Shown one piece after another: positions 17,200 through 26,100 of a stretch of 64,000 nt of DNA (within the stretch, counting starts at the first letter, position 1; each line of letters starts with the position of its first letter). The stretch lies in assembly GCF_000240165.1 (NCBI RefSeq), contig NC_017585.1:682001-746000 (forward strand). Direction: 5' to 3'. Source of the DNA: Streptantibioticus cattleyicolor NRRL 8057 = DSM 46488 (GTDB lineage: Bacteria; Actinomycetota; Actinomycetes; Streptomycetales; Streptomycetaceae). The position numbers and the translations under genes are program-made. The notes under the pieces were generated by a model. It did no database searches, had not been told where the DNA came from, and worked only from the letters and a program-made list of their open reading frames with translations.

Positions 17200-17280
17200 G
17201 GCGATCACTCTCCCGGCGTGCGACGGCCCCGTGCGGGCCGGGTCCGGTGCGTCCGGCCTCGTCACGACCTTTTTCACGAA

Positions 17281-17294
17281 TATTACATGTAATA
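17281..17294. promoter_or_regulatory. Perfect palindrome, likely operator
   Basis: TATTACATGTAATA is a perfect 14-bp inverted repeat and an A+T island in very G+C-rich DNA. It lies between the divergent winged-helix regulator (start 17199) and cupin gene (start 17337). Probably bound by that regulator and overlapping one of the promoters. Confidence 0.7.
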
Positions 17295-17336
17295 ATTGGG
17301 TGAATCCGCGAGGGGCGCGGGAAGAGGGAGAACGCC

Positions 17337-17753
17337 GTGACGTCGTCCGCCGAGGGCCGGGAGCCGGCCGGATCCGCCGCACCCGTGCCGCCGGTGCCGC
17401 CGGTGCCCCGTGTGCTGTGCGACACCCGGGCGCTGACCTCACCCGCCCCCGAGGCCGCCGGCGCGGTGTGGAAACTCGCCGAGTCCGGCCGCCAGCTCGA
17501 CGCCAACGTCGTCCATCTGCCGGCCGGGCAGCGCGTCGCCCCGCACACCGAGCCCGACCTGGACGTCCTCCTCCACGTGCTGGCCGGCGGCGGCGCCGTG
17601 GAGACCGCCGAGGGGCGACTCCCGCTCGCCCCGGGCACGTTGTTGTGGCTGCCGCACGGCGCCGCCCGCGGACTCGTGGCCGGCGAGGCGGGGTTGTCCT
17701 ACCTGACGGTGCACCGGCGCCGGCCGGGGATGGTCATCGGCCGTCGGCCGTAA
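17337..17753 (+). CDS. Cupin-domain protein
   Basis: Protein of 138 residues with a single cupin barrel (about 55-130). The segment HLPAGQRVAPHTEPDLDVLLHVLAGGGAVET matches cupin motif 1, and LPLAPGTLLWLPHGAARGL motif 2. The metal-ligand set is incomplete (one His in motif 1 and one in motif 2), so it may bind a ligand rather than catalyse. GTG 17337 follows a GAGGGAG site. It is divergent from the HTH regulator across a palindromic operator. Function unknown; a detoxification or sensor role is possible. Confidence 0.75.
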   Translation: MTSSAEGREPAGSAAPVPPVPPVPRVLCDTRALTSPAPEAAGAVWKLAESGRQLDANVVHLPAGQRVAPHTEPDLDVLLHVLAGGGAVETAEGRLPLAPGTLLWLPHGAARGLVAGEAGLSYLTVHRRRPGMVIGRRP

Positions 17754-17764
17754 GTCCCGCGCGG

Positions 17765-18370
17765 TCACCGTTGCGTGCGGGCGGCCCGGCGGCGGCGGTA
17801 GGCCGCGGCGCGGTCCCGGCCGCCGCAGGCGTCGCTGGAGCACCAGCGGCGCCGGCCGGGGCGGCTGGTGTCCACGAAGAGCAGGGCGCATTCGGGGCTC
17901 GCGCACGCCCGGATGCGCCCCGCCTCGGCACCGGCGAAGAGTTCTATCGCGTCCCGGGCGACCGTGCTGAGCGCGGCCCGCTGACCGCCCCGGGCGGGGG
18001 GCCGCAACGTGCGGGCGCCGGAACGCAGTACGGGGACGAGCGGCGGGGCCTCGGCGGCGGCGTTGAGCACGGCCTCGTCCGATGGCGCCGCCCGCCGTCC
18101 GTCGATCACGCTCCACGCGATGCGGTGGACGGCCTCGCGCACCGTTCGCGCCTCGGCGAGCCCGGCCGGGGTGACCGCGACCGGCTCGTCGAGCAGTCCG
18201 GCCTCGCGGTACCAGCGGGCCAGGTCGGCCGGGGTCCGCAGCCGTTCGTGGTTGCCGCGCCAGCGCTCCCCCACCGTGGCGACGAAGGCCAGACTCAGCC
18301 GCCCGGAACGGAAGTTGAACCGCGCTTCCTCGGGCGACACGGCGCCCGGCGGTGTTGCCTCGGTGTTCAC
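17765..18370 (-). CDS. CGNR zinc-finger (ABATE-domain) regulator
   Basis: Protein of 201 residues. The N-terminal ABATE-type domain (about 15-140, FNFRSGRLSLAFVATVGERW) is followed by a C-terminal CGNR-like zinc finger with CASPECALLF and RRRWCSSDACGGRDRAA; the name-giving CGNR is CGGR here. Members are putative stress regulators in actinobacteria. GTG 18370 is the start. The gene is divergent from the VOC gene, and the 60-base gap carries two copies of a 19-bp inverted repeat, so this protein probably represses both genes. Confidence 0.82.
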   Translation of the reverse strand: MNTEATPPGAVSPEEARFNFRSGRLSLAFVATVGERWRGNHERLRTPADLARWYREAGLLDEPVAVTPAGLAEARTVREAVHRIAWSVIDGRRAAPSDEAVLNAAAEAPPLVPVLRSGARTLRPPARGGQRAALSTVARDAIELFAGAEAGRIRACASPECALLFVDTSRPGRRRWCSSDACGGRDRAAAYRRRRAARTQR

Positions 18371-18371
18371 A

Positions 18372-18390
18372 TCACGAATATAAGTCGTGA
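18372..18390. promoter_or_regulatory. Operator copy 1 (TCACGA-N7-TCGTGA)
   Basis: TCACGAATATAAGTCGTGA is a 19-bp inverted repeat with six-base arms starting two bases upstream of the CGNR start codon. The spacer ATATAAG could contain a -10 element. Confidence 0.7.
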
Positions 18391-18395
18391 CGACA

Positions 18396-18414
18396 TCACG
18401 GGTATGGGTCGTGA
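18396..18414. promoter_or_regulatory. Operator copy 2 (TCACGG-N7-TCGTGA)
   Basis: TCACGGGTATGGGTCGTGA repeats the same 19-bp layout exactly 24 bases further on (centre to centre), with one arm mismatch. The tandem pair fills the gap between the CGNR and VOC genes. Confidence 0.7.
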
Positions 18415-18430
18415 CGCGAGGAGGCAGCAC

Positions 18431-18865
18431 GTGACGGACGAACAGACGGCGGAGGGCGACGGCCGCCCGCCCGGCATCCGGATCACCGGGGTGGACCACC
18501 TGGTGCTCACCGTGGCCGACGTGGAGCGCACCGTGGACTTCTACCGGCGCGCCCTGGGGATGCGCCCGGTGACCTTCGGCGACGGCCGGCGCGCGCTCGC
18601 CTTCGGCCCCAGCAAGATCAACCTCCATCGGGCCGGCCGTGAGATCCGGCCGCACGCCGCCCGCCCCGTCCCCGGCAGCGCCGACCTGTGCCTGGTCACC
18701 GACGTCTCCCAGGACCGGGTCCGGGCCCATCTGGACGCCTGCGGGGTGCCGGTGGAGCAGGGCCCGGTGCCGCGTACCGGCGCGCTCGCCCCGGTCACCA
18801 GCACGTATCTGCGCGATCCGGACGGCAACCTGATCGAGGTCAGCACCTACGACCAGGCGCGGTGA
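18431..18865 (+). CDS. VOC-family (glyoxalase/dioxygenase-fold) protein
   Basis: Protein of 144 residues made of two beta-alpha-beta-beta-beta modules. ITGVDHLVLTVADVERTVDFY starts the first module with the metal His, and YLRDPDGNLIEVSTY ends the second with the metal Glu. Such short VOC proteins include glyoxalases, fosfomycin-type thiol transferases and dioxygenases. GTG 18431 has a GAGGAGG site. Divergent from and probably controlled by the CGNR regulator. Substrate not known. Confidence 0.85.
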   Translation: MTDEQTAEGDGRPPGIRITGVDHLVLTVADVERTVDFYRRALGMRPVTFGDGRRALAFGPSKINLHRAGREIRPHAARPVPGSADLCLVTDVSQDRVRAHLDACGVPVEQGPVPRTGALAPVTSTYLRDPDGNLIEVSTYDQAR

Positions 18866-18884
18866 ACCGGCCCGGCGGCACGAC

Positions 18885-20300
18885 TCACGGCGCGCGGTCG
18901 GCACCTCGGTCGGCGTCGCGGTCGGCGCGGGCGGCCAGCCAGCGGTCGAGCGTGGCCCGCAGGAACGGCGGCATCGGGTGGTCGTCCAGGCAGGCAGGGT
19001 CGACCAGGCGCAGCCGGCGCCCCTCGCCGAGCACCAGGTCCTCGGCGGCGCCCCGGTGGGCGAGCGCGTAGACGGTGACCAGTTGGGGCGGCGGGCCCTC
19101 GCGGTCCCAGACCCGTTCCACCAGGGACGGGTCGTCGTCCACGGTGAGCCCGGCGGCGACGAAGAGTTCGCGGCGCAGCGCCTCCGGCGGGCTCTCGCCG
19201 GGTTCAACCGGGCCGCCCAGCAGCGACCAGCCGTCCGGCCAGAGCCGGGCGTGCTCGTCGCGTTCGTACAGCAGCAGTTCGCCGGTGTCCGGGTGGTGGA
19301 CCACGGCCACCACGCTCTCGGTCACCGGGCGCCCGTTGACCAGTTCGACCGCGCCGGCTCCGGCCGCCCGGGCGGCGAGGCAGGTGCGGACCCGGGGGAC
19401 GAGCCGTTCCGGGAGCACCACGGGGAGTTCGGCCGGGGTGATCAGGCGCAGCGCGGGCGGTGTCCCGTCCGGCCCGGTCAGTCCGGCGAACTCGTCCTCG
19501 GTCAGCACGCCGCCGTCGTAGACGTGGATGGACTTGGCGGGCTGCGGTGGCCGGGGGATCCAGTCGGTGGCGAGGAGCCGGCCGCAGGGCTTGCGGATGC
19601 CCAGTTCGCGAAGTGCGCGTTCGGCGGCCTGCCGTGGGGTCTCGCCGGTGTCGCGCAGCGCGCCGCCGGGCAGCAGCCAGCGCTGTTCGTCGTGGCTGGG
19701 GCGTTTGACGGTGAGCACCCGCCCGGTCTCGTCGGTGACCAGCAGGCTCATCCCGGCCAGCGCCGCCGCCACCCGCACCGGTGGGGAGGCGGACGCCGCC
19801 CGGTCGTCGGCCTCCGCGGCGCCGGAGCGGCGGGCGGGCGAGGCGGGGCGCGGGACGAGCGCGGGGCCCGGCGGATCCTGCCGTGAGCGCTCGGCGGCCA
19901 GGACCCGCAGCGCGGTCGCGGCGTACGGGGCCAGCCCGTCGGGCAGCGCGTCCCCGGGCCACCACCGCCAGCCGTCGTCCTCGTGCGGGCCGGCCATCGG
20001 CGGGGTGCCGGACCAGCGGCGGGCGCGGAAGAACAGGTGGAGCCCGGGCGGACCGTCGGCGTCGGCCGGCAGGTGGAGCACGTGCGCCAGCTCCAGGTCC
20101 TCCTCGCCCAGCGCGATGCCGAGCGCCGCGCCGCACTCCCGGGCGGCGCACGCGCGGGCGCGTCCGTCCAGCACGCGCCCGGCCGGCAACCGCCACCGCC
20201 CGGCGCCGAACTCCGCGTCCGGCGTCCCACGGCCCAGCAGCACCTCCCCGTCCCGCTCCAGCACCAGGTGGGCGCCGACGACGATCGCATCAGTGGCCAA
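18885..20300 (-). CDS. Triple tandem Nudix-fold protein with degenerate Nudix boxes
   Basis: Protein of 471 residues containing three consecutive Nudix folds (about 5-140, 180-310 and 328-460). The canonical box is GX5EX7REUXEEXGU. Box 1 (40-62) has RECGAALG, box 2 (212-234) has ERALRELG and box 3 (362-384) has RELFVAAG, so none keeps the full REXXEE metal triad; box 3 is closest. Nudix proteins normally have one fold of 130-180 residues. A TTG start at 20300 is preferred because GAGGAG lies five bases upstream; ATG 20345 in frame lacks a good site. It may be a sensor or scaffold rather than a hydrolase. It lies downstream of the LacI gene in the same direction. Confidence 0.8.
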   Translation of the reverse strand: MATDAIVVGAHLVLERDGEVLLGRGTPDAEFGAGRWRLPAGRVLDGRARACAARECGAALGIALGEEDLELAHVLHLPADADGPPGLHLFFRARRWSGTPPMAGPHEDDGWRWWPGDALPDGLAPYAATALRVLAAERSRQDPPGPALVPRPASPARRSGAAEADDRAASASPPVRVAAALAGMSLLVTDETGRVLTVKRPSHDEQRWLLPGGALRDTGETPRQAAERALRELGIRKPCGRLLATDWIPRPPQPAKSIHVYDGGVLTEDEFAGLTGPDGTPPALRLITPAELPVVLPERLVPRVRTCLAARAAGAGAVELVNGRPVTESVVAVVHHPDTGELLLYERDEHARLWPDGWSLLGGPVEPGESPPEALRRELFVAAGLTVDDDPSLVERVWDREGPPPQLVTVYALAHRGAAEDLVLGEGRRLRLVDPACLDDHPMPPFLRATLDRWLAARADRDADRGADRAP

Positions 20301-20481
20301 CGCAGCTCCTCGGGACGGCGGTTCCGGCGACGGTCGACCGGACATGCGCCCGGAGAACGTCCGCACCCCCCGCTTCGTCACGGCGCCCCGGTCGGTCCGG
20401 CGTTCGAGCCGGCCGAAGAACCGCAGCCAGATGGGCCGTACCGGCCAGCCCGCGCCGCCCGAATCCCCCGTACGGGTGCGC

Positions 20482-21579
20482 TCAGGGGCGGCCGGGCGGC
20501 GCGGTGCTCTCCCGTACCACCAGCTCCGGCAGCGGCAGCCGGACGGTGCGCGGCGGGCCGCCGTCGAGCAGCGCGGTCAGCTCCCGCGCCGCCGTCCGCC
20601 CGAACGCGATGGTGTCCCGGGCGAGCGCGGTCAGCCACGGGTGGACCACGCGGCAGAGCACCGAGTCCTCCCAGGCGACGACGGACAGATCGGCGGGGAC
20701 GCCGACGCCACGGGCCGCGGCGACGGCGACACCGGCGGCGGCCATCACGTCGTTGTCGTAGACGATGGCGGTCGGCGGGTCCGGTTCGTCGAGGACGCGG
20801 CGGGTGGCGGCGGCGCCCTGGGCGTCGGAGTAGTCGGTGGTCACCGAGCGGACCCCGGTGAGCCCGAGGCGTTCGGCCTGGGCGCGCAGCGAGGCGACCC
20901 GGCGGGCGGTGTGCGCCAGGTCGGGCAGCCCGGCGATGTGGGTGATCCGGCGATGGCCGAGGCCGTGCAGATGGTCCACCACGCGGGCCATCGCCCCGGC
21001 GTCGTCGGCGGACACCACGGAGAGCGCGGCGTCGTCGGGGCGTTCCGGCGCCCCGCCGACGAACACGGTGGGCAGCGCCAGGGAGTCCAGCAGTCCGGGC
21101 CGGGGGTCGGCGGAACGCGGGTCCACCACCAGGACGCCGTCCACCCGGCGCTCCGCCCACCAGCGGCGGTAGGTGGCGCATTCGGCGTCGAGGTCCTCCA
21201 CCACCTGGAAGAGCAGGCCGAGTTGGCGTTCGGCGAGAACCTGCTGGATGCCGGAGATCAGCTGGAGGAAGAAGGACTCCACGCCGAGCGTCCCGGCGGG
21301 CCGGGCGAGCACCAGGCCGACGGTGCCGGAGCCGACCCCGCTGAGCGCCTTCGCCGCCGAACTCGCCCGCCAGCCGAGCTGTTCGGCCACCCGCCGCACC
21401 CGTTCCCGGGTCGCCTCGGAGACCCCCGGCCGGTCGTTGAGGGCGAACGACACGGCGCTCTCGGAGACCCCGGCGCGGCGCGCGATGTCCTTCATGGTCG
21501 CCCGCCGGGCCCGTGCGCGCCGTCCGCCCGGCCCCGGGCCGGCGTTGGCGTTCTCCTCGGGTGAAGGGGTGGCCGGCAT
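20482..21579 (-). CDS. LacI-family transcriptional repressor
   Basis: Protein of 365 residues. A LacI helix-turn-helix spans about 29-50 (MKDIARRAGVSESAVSFALN, then RPGVSEATRERV), a hinge region with AKALSG follows, and a sugar-binding periplasmic-like domain runs from about 85 to the end. The N-terminus has 28 extra residues. It is strongly similar along its length to the second LacI protein at 36284-37312 (for example RPAGTLGVE/RPARTLGVE and LVVRESTAPP/LVARESTAPP). Divergent from the GH5-like gene, with the operator at 21655-21672 between them. Likely senses a mannoside or related oligosaccharide. Confidence 0.92.
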   Translation of the reverse strand: MPATPSPEENANAGPGPGGRRARARRATMKDIARRAGVSESAVSFALNDRPGVSEATRERVRRVAEQLGWRASSAAKALSGVGSGTVGLVLARPAGTLGVESFFLQLISGIQQVLAERQLGLLFQVVEDLDAECATYRRWWAERRVDGVLVVDPRSADPRPGLLDSLALPTVFVGGAPERPDDAALSVVSADDAGAMARVVDHLHGLGHRRITHIAGLPDLAHTARRVASLRAQAERLGLTGVRSVTTDYSDAQGAAATRRVLDEPDPPTAIVYDNDVMAAAGVAVAAARGVGVPADLSVVAWEDSVLCRVVHPWLTALARDTIAFGRTAARELTALLDGGPPRTVRLPLPELVVRESTAPPGRP

Positions 21580-21654
21580 CGTCGCGCTACTCCGTTCTTC
21601 CTTCGGCGACCGATTCGTCCACGGCCGGACTAATGCGCTTGAGCGGAAGCACTG

Positions 21655-21672
21655 TAAAGCGCTTTAGTCGCC
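21655..21672. promoter_or_regulatory. LacI operator (palindrome TAAAGCGCTTTA)
   Basis: TAAAGCGCTTTAGTCGCC; its first 12 bases are a perfect palindrome. 17 of 18 bases are identical to the site at 36180-36197 in front of the binding-protein gene. It lies between the LacI start (21579) and the GH5-like promoter. Confidence 0.8.
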
Positions 21673-21745
21673 TTCCGCAAGCGTTCGCTCACCCCGCCCC
21701 GCCTGCGAACTCGCGCCATCCCACGGGTAATCCGAACGGAATGTG

Positions 21746-21774
21746 TTGACAAGCCACACACCGTACTGGAGATT
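21746..21774 (+). promoter_or_regulatory. Promoter of the GH5-like/GH38 unit
   Basis: A perfect -35 box TTGACA (21746-21751), a 17-base spacer and a -10-like GAGATT (21769-21774) predict transcription from about 21781. This excludes the in-frame start at 21743 and supports ATG 21836. Confidence 0.6.
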
Positions 21775-21835
21775 GTCCAGCGCACCGCAGCGCCTGACGT
21801 CGTCCGCCTCCCCCATCGAAGGACTGAAGCCGAGT

Positions 21836-23113
21836 ATGGCCGCTCAGCACGGCGCGCCGCCCAGCGCGCGTTCACCCCGTTTCGGCGTCAACTACACCCC
21901 GTCGAACGGCTGGTTCCACCACTGGCTGGATTTCGATCTGGACGCGGTACGGGCGGATCTGGATTCCGTCGCCGCGCTCGGTTTCGACCATGTGCGGGTG
22001 TTCCCGTTGTGGCCGGTGTTCCAGCCGAACCGGACGCTGATCCGGCCGCGCGCGGTCGAGCAGTTGGCGGCGCTGACCGACGCGGCGGGCGAGCGCGGGC
22101 TCGACGTCAACGTGGACGGTCTCCAAGGCCACCTGTCCAGCTTCGACTTCCTGCCCGCGTGGACGACGACCTGGCACCGGCGCAACCTGTTCACCGACCC
22201 CGACGTCGTCTCCGGGCAGGCGGAATACCTGCGGACGCTGGCCGCCGCCCTCGCGGACCGCCCCAACTTCCTCGGGATGACGGTCGGCAACGAGATCAAC
22301 CAGTTCTCCGGCCATCCGCACCCCGACCCCGACCGCGTCACCCCCGAGCAGGCCGGCGACTGGCTGCGCCGGATGCTGGACGCCTGCGAGCGCGGCGCCC
22401 CCGGGCGGCTCCATCTGCACGCCGAGTACGACGCCGCCTGGTACCTCGACGACCACCCCTTCACCCCGGCGCACAGCGCCCGGATCGGCGCGGTCACCGC
22501 CGTCCACTCCTGGGTGTTCAACGGCACCGCGCAGCGCTACGGCACCCGGTCCACCGCCACCGCCCAGCACGCCGCCTACCTGGTGGAGCTGGCCAAGGCG
22601 TGGGCCCGCGAGCCACGGCGCCCGGTGTGGCTCCAGGAGGTGGGCGCCCCGGCACCGCACGTCCCGGCCGAGTACGCGGCCGAGTTCGCCACCGCCACCA
22701 TCGACGCCGTCCTGGACTGCCCCGAGGTGTGGGGGGTCACCTGGTGGTGCTCGCACGACGTGGACCGCCGGCTCGCCGACTTCCCGGAGCTGGAGTACAG
22801 CCTCGGGCTGCTCACCCAGGACCGCCGGGTCAAGCCGGCCGGGCGGGCGGTGGCCGAGGCGGTCCGCCGGTGGCGTACCGAAACACCGGCGCCGCGCCCG
22901 CGCACCACGGCGCTCGTGGTGGACGTCGGACCCGGCGACCAGGCGCCCGCGCGCTCCGTGTGCGCCCCCGGCGGCGCGGTCTTCGAGGCGTTCATGCGGC
23001 TGACCGCGCAGGGCGCGCGCCCCACCACGGTGCTGGCCGAACACGCCACCGATGCCGATCACCTCGCCGCACGCGGCATCACCGAGGTGGTCACACCGCA
23101 CGACGTCCACTGA
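21836..23113 (+). CDS. GH5-like (clan GH-A) glycoside hydrolase, cytoplasmic
   Basis: Protein of 425 residues with a TIM-barrel cellulase-like fold. It starts with FGVNYTPSNGWFHHWLDFDL and shows the clan-A signatures: GNEINQF with acid/base E153 at the end of strand 4, and WLQEVGAP with nucleophile E268 on strand 7; a TWWCSHD strand-8 tryptophan follows. No signal peptide is seen, so it acts on imported oligosaccharides. GH5 members include beta-mannanases, endoglucanases and endoglycosidases; the alpha-mannosidase 49 bases downstream suggests a mannose-containing substrate. First gene after the TTGACA promoter and the LacI operator. Confidence 0.8.
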   Translation: MAAQHGAPPSARSPRFGVNYTPSNGWFHHWLDFDLDAVRADLDSVAALGFDHVRVFPLWPVFQPNRTLIRPRAVEQLAALTDAAGERGLDVNVDGLQGHLSSFDFLPAWTTTWHRRNLFTDPDVVSGQAEYLRTLAAALADRPNFLGMTVGNEINQFSGHPHPDPDRVTPEQAGDWLRRMLDACERGAPGRLHLHAEYDAAWYLDDHPFTPAHSARIGAVTAVHSWVFNGTAQRYGTRSTATAQHAAYLVELAKAWAREPRRPVWLQEVGAPAPHVPAEYAAEFATATIDAVLDCPEVWGVTWWCSHDVDRRLADFPELEYSLGLLTQDRRVKPAGRAVAEAVRRWRTETPAPRPRTTALVVDVGPGDQAPARSVCAPGGAVFEAFMRLTAQGARPTTVLAEHATDADHLAARGITEVVTPHDVH

Positions 23114-23162
23114 GAGTCCACCGTCACCCTCCTCCCCACCAGCGAGCCATCGGAGCACTGTC

Positions 23163-26100
23163 ATGCATGACGACCGCACCCTGGTCGAAGCCCGCCTCAA
23201 GCGGGTGCTCGAGGAACGGATCCGCCCCGCCGTGTACCCGGAGTCGGTGCCGTTGGAGGTCGGGATCTGGACCGCGCCCGGCGAGCCGGTGCCGGTGGCC
23301 GAAGGGCTCGCCGCGCCGCGCACCCCGATCGCGGTCGGCGCCGCGTGGGGGGCGCCGTGGAGCACGAGTTGGCTCACGGTCTCCGGCACGGTGCCGCAGC
23401 GGTGGGCGGGGCGCACCGTGGAGGCCCTGATCGACCTGGGCTTCGACGCCAACATGCCGGGGTTCCAGTGCGAGGGGCTCGTCTACCGGCCGGACGGCAC
23501 CCCGGTCAAGGGGATCAACCCGCGCAACCAGTGGGTGCCGGTCGGCTCCCCGGCCTTGGGCGGCGAGGAGGTGCTGCTCCACGTCGAGGCCGCCGCCAAC
23601 CCGGTGATCCTCGACTACCACCCCTTCCTCCCCACCGATCTGGGCGACAAGGAGACCGCGGGCGACGAGCCGCAGTACAAGCTCGCGCGGATGGACCTGG
23701 CCGTCCTCGACACCACGGTGTGGGAGCTGGTGCAGGACCTGGAGGTGCTCGGTGAGCTGATGGCCGAGCTGCCGGTGGAGGGCGCCCGGCGCTGGGAGAT
23801 CCTGCGCGCGGTCGACCGGGCGCTGGACGCGCTCGACCTCCAGGACGTGGGCGCCACCGCCCCGGCCGCCCGGGAGCTGCTGGCCCGGGTCCTCGCCTCC
23901 CCCGCGGAGCCGTCGGCGCACCGCGTCACCGCGGTGGGCCACGCGCACATCGACTCGGCGTGGCTGTGGCCGCTGCGCGAGACCGTCCGCAAGGTGGCCC
24001 GGACCACCGCCAACATGACCGCGCTCCTGGCCGACCACCCCGAGTTCGTCTACACCATGTCGCAGGCGCAGCAGTACGCCTGGATCAAGGAGCACCGGCC
24101 GGAGGTGTACGCCAAGGTCAAGGCGGCGGTGGCCGAGGGGCGCTTCGTACCGGCCGGCGGGATGTGGGTGGAGTCCGACACCAACATGCCCGGCTCGGAG
24201 GCGATGGCCCGGCAGTTCGTGCACGGCAAGCGGTTCTTCCTGGAGGAGTTCGGCGTCGAGTGCGAGGAGGCGTGGCTGCCGGACACGTTCGGCTTCGCCG
24301 CCGGGCTGCCGCAGATCATCAAGGCGGCCGGGGCCAAGTGGCTGCTGACGCAGAAGATCTCCTGGAGCCAGGTGAACCGGTTCCCGCACCACACGTTCTG
24401 GTGGGAGGGGATCGACGGCACCCGGATCTTCACCCACTTCCCGCCGGTGGACACCTACAACTGCTCGGTGTCCGGCAAGGAGATCGCGCACGCCGCGCGG
24501 AACTTCAAGGACAAGGGGGTGGCCCGCAACTCGCTGGCGCCGACCGGCTGGGGCGACGGCGGCGGGGGCACCACCCGGGAGATGGTGGCCAAGGCGGCCC
24601 GGCTGCGGAACCTGGAGGGCTCGGCGACCGTCGAGTGGGGCCGGCCCGCGGAGTTCTTCGCCGCCGCGCAGGCCGAGTACCCGCAGCCGCCGGTGTGGGT
24701 CGGCGAGCTCTACCTGGAGTTGCACCGCGCCACGCTGACCAGCCAGGCCGGCACCAAGCAGGGCAACCGGCGCAGCGAGAACCTGCTGCGCGAGGCCGAG
24801 CTGTGGGCCGCCACGGCCGCGGTACGCACCGGCTTCCCGTACCCGTACGAGGAGTTGGACCGGATCTGGAAGACGGTGCTGCTCCACCAGTTCCACGACA
24901 TCCTGCCGGGCTCGTCGATCGCGTGGGTGCACCGGGAGGCGGAGAAGACGTACGCGGCGGTCGCCGCCGAGCTGGAGTCGGTGATCGGCGCGGCGCAGCG
25001 GGCGCTGGCCGGGGCGGCCGACGGCGGCGGTGAGGTGGTCTTCAACGCCGCGCCGCACGAGCGGGGCGGCATCCCGGCCGGCGGCGCCCGCCCGGCCGCG
25101 CCGGCGCCCGGCGGCTGCGCCGCGACGGCCCGTGCCGAGGGCGGTTTCCTGCTCGACAACGGCGTGCTGCGGGTCGTGGTGGACGGCCGCGGGCTGGTGG
25201 TCTCGGCGTACGACGTCGCGGCCGGTCGGGAGACGCTCGCCCCGGGGACCGCGGCCAACCTGCTCCAGATCCACCCCGACTTCCCCAACATGTGGGACGC
25301 GTGGGACGTCGACCAGTTCTACCGCAACAGCGTCACCGACCTGGTGGACGCCGACGAGGTGGCGCTCACCGCCGACGGCCCGGACGCGGTGGCGGTGCGG
25401 GTGGTGCGGTCCTTCGGTTCCTCGCGGGCGGTCCAGACGCTGACGCTCCAACCGGGCGCCGCGCGGCTGGAGTTCGACACCGAGGTGGACTGGCACGAGA
25501 CCGAGAAGTTCCTCAAGGTCGCCTTCCCGCTCGACGTGCACGCCGACCGCTACGCCGCGGAGACCCAGTTCGGCCATCTGTACCGGCCGACCCACACCAA
25601 CACCAGCTGGGAGGCCGCCAAGTTCGAGGCGTGCAACCACCGCTTCGTCCACGTCGAGGAGCCCGGCTGGGGGGTCGCCGTGGTCACCGCGTCCACCTAC
25701 GGTCACGACGTGACCCGTACCGTACGCGCCGCGGAGCCGGGCACCACCACCACGGTACGGCTCTCCCTGCTGCGCGCGCCCCGGTTCCCCGACCCCCACA
25801 CCGACCAGGGCGTCCACCGCTTCCGGTACGCGCTGGTGCCGGGGGCCTCGGTGGGCGACGCGGTGCGCGAGGGGTACCGCGTCGGGCTGCCGGAGCGCCG
25901 GGTGCCCGGGGACGCGGTGGTGGCGCCGCTGGTCTCGGTGGACCGGGACGCGGTGGTGCTCAGCGCCGTGAAGCTGGCCGACGACGGGAGCGGGGACGTG
26001 GTGGTGCGGGCGTACGAGGCCCATGGCGGCCGGGCCCGGGCCCGGCTCACCGCCGGGTTCACGCTGGCCGGCGCCGTCGAGTGCGACCTGCTGGAACGTC

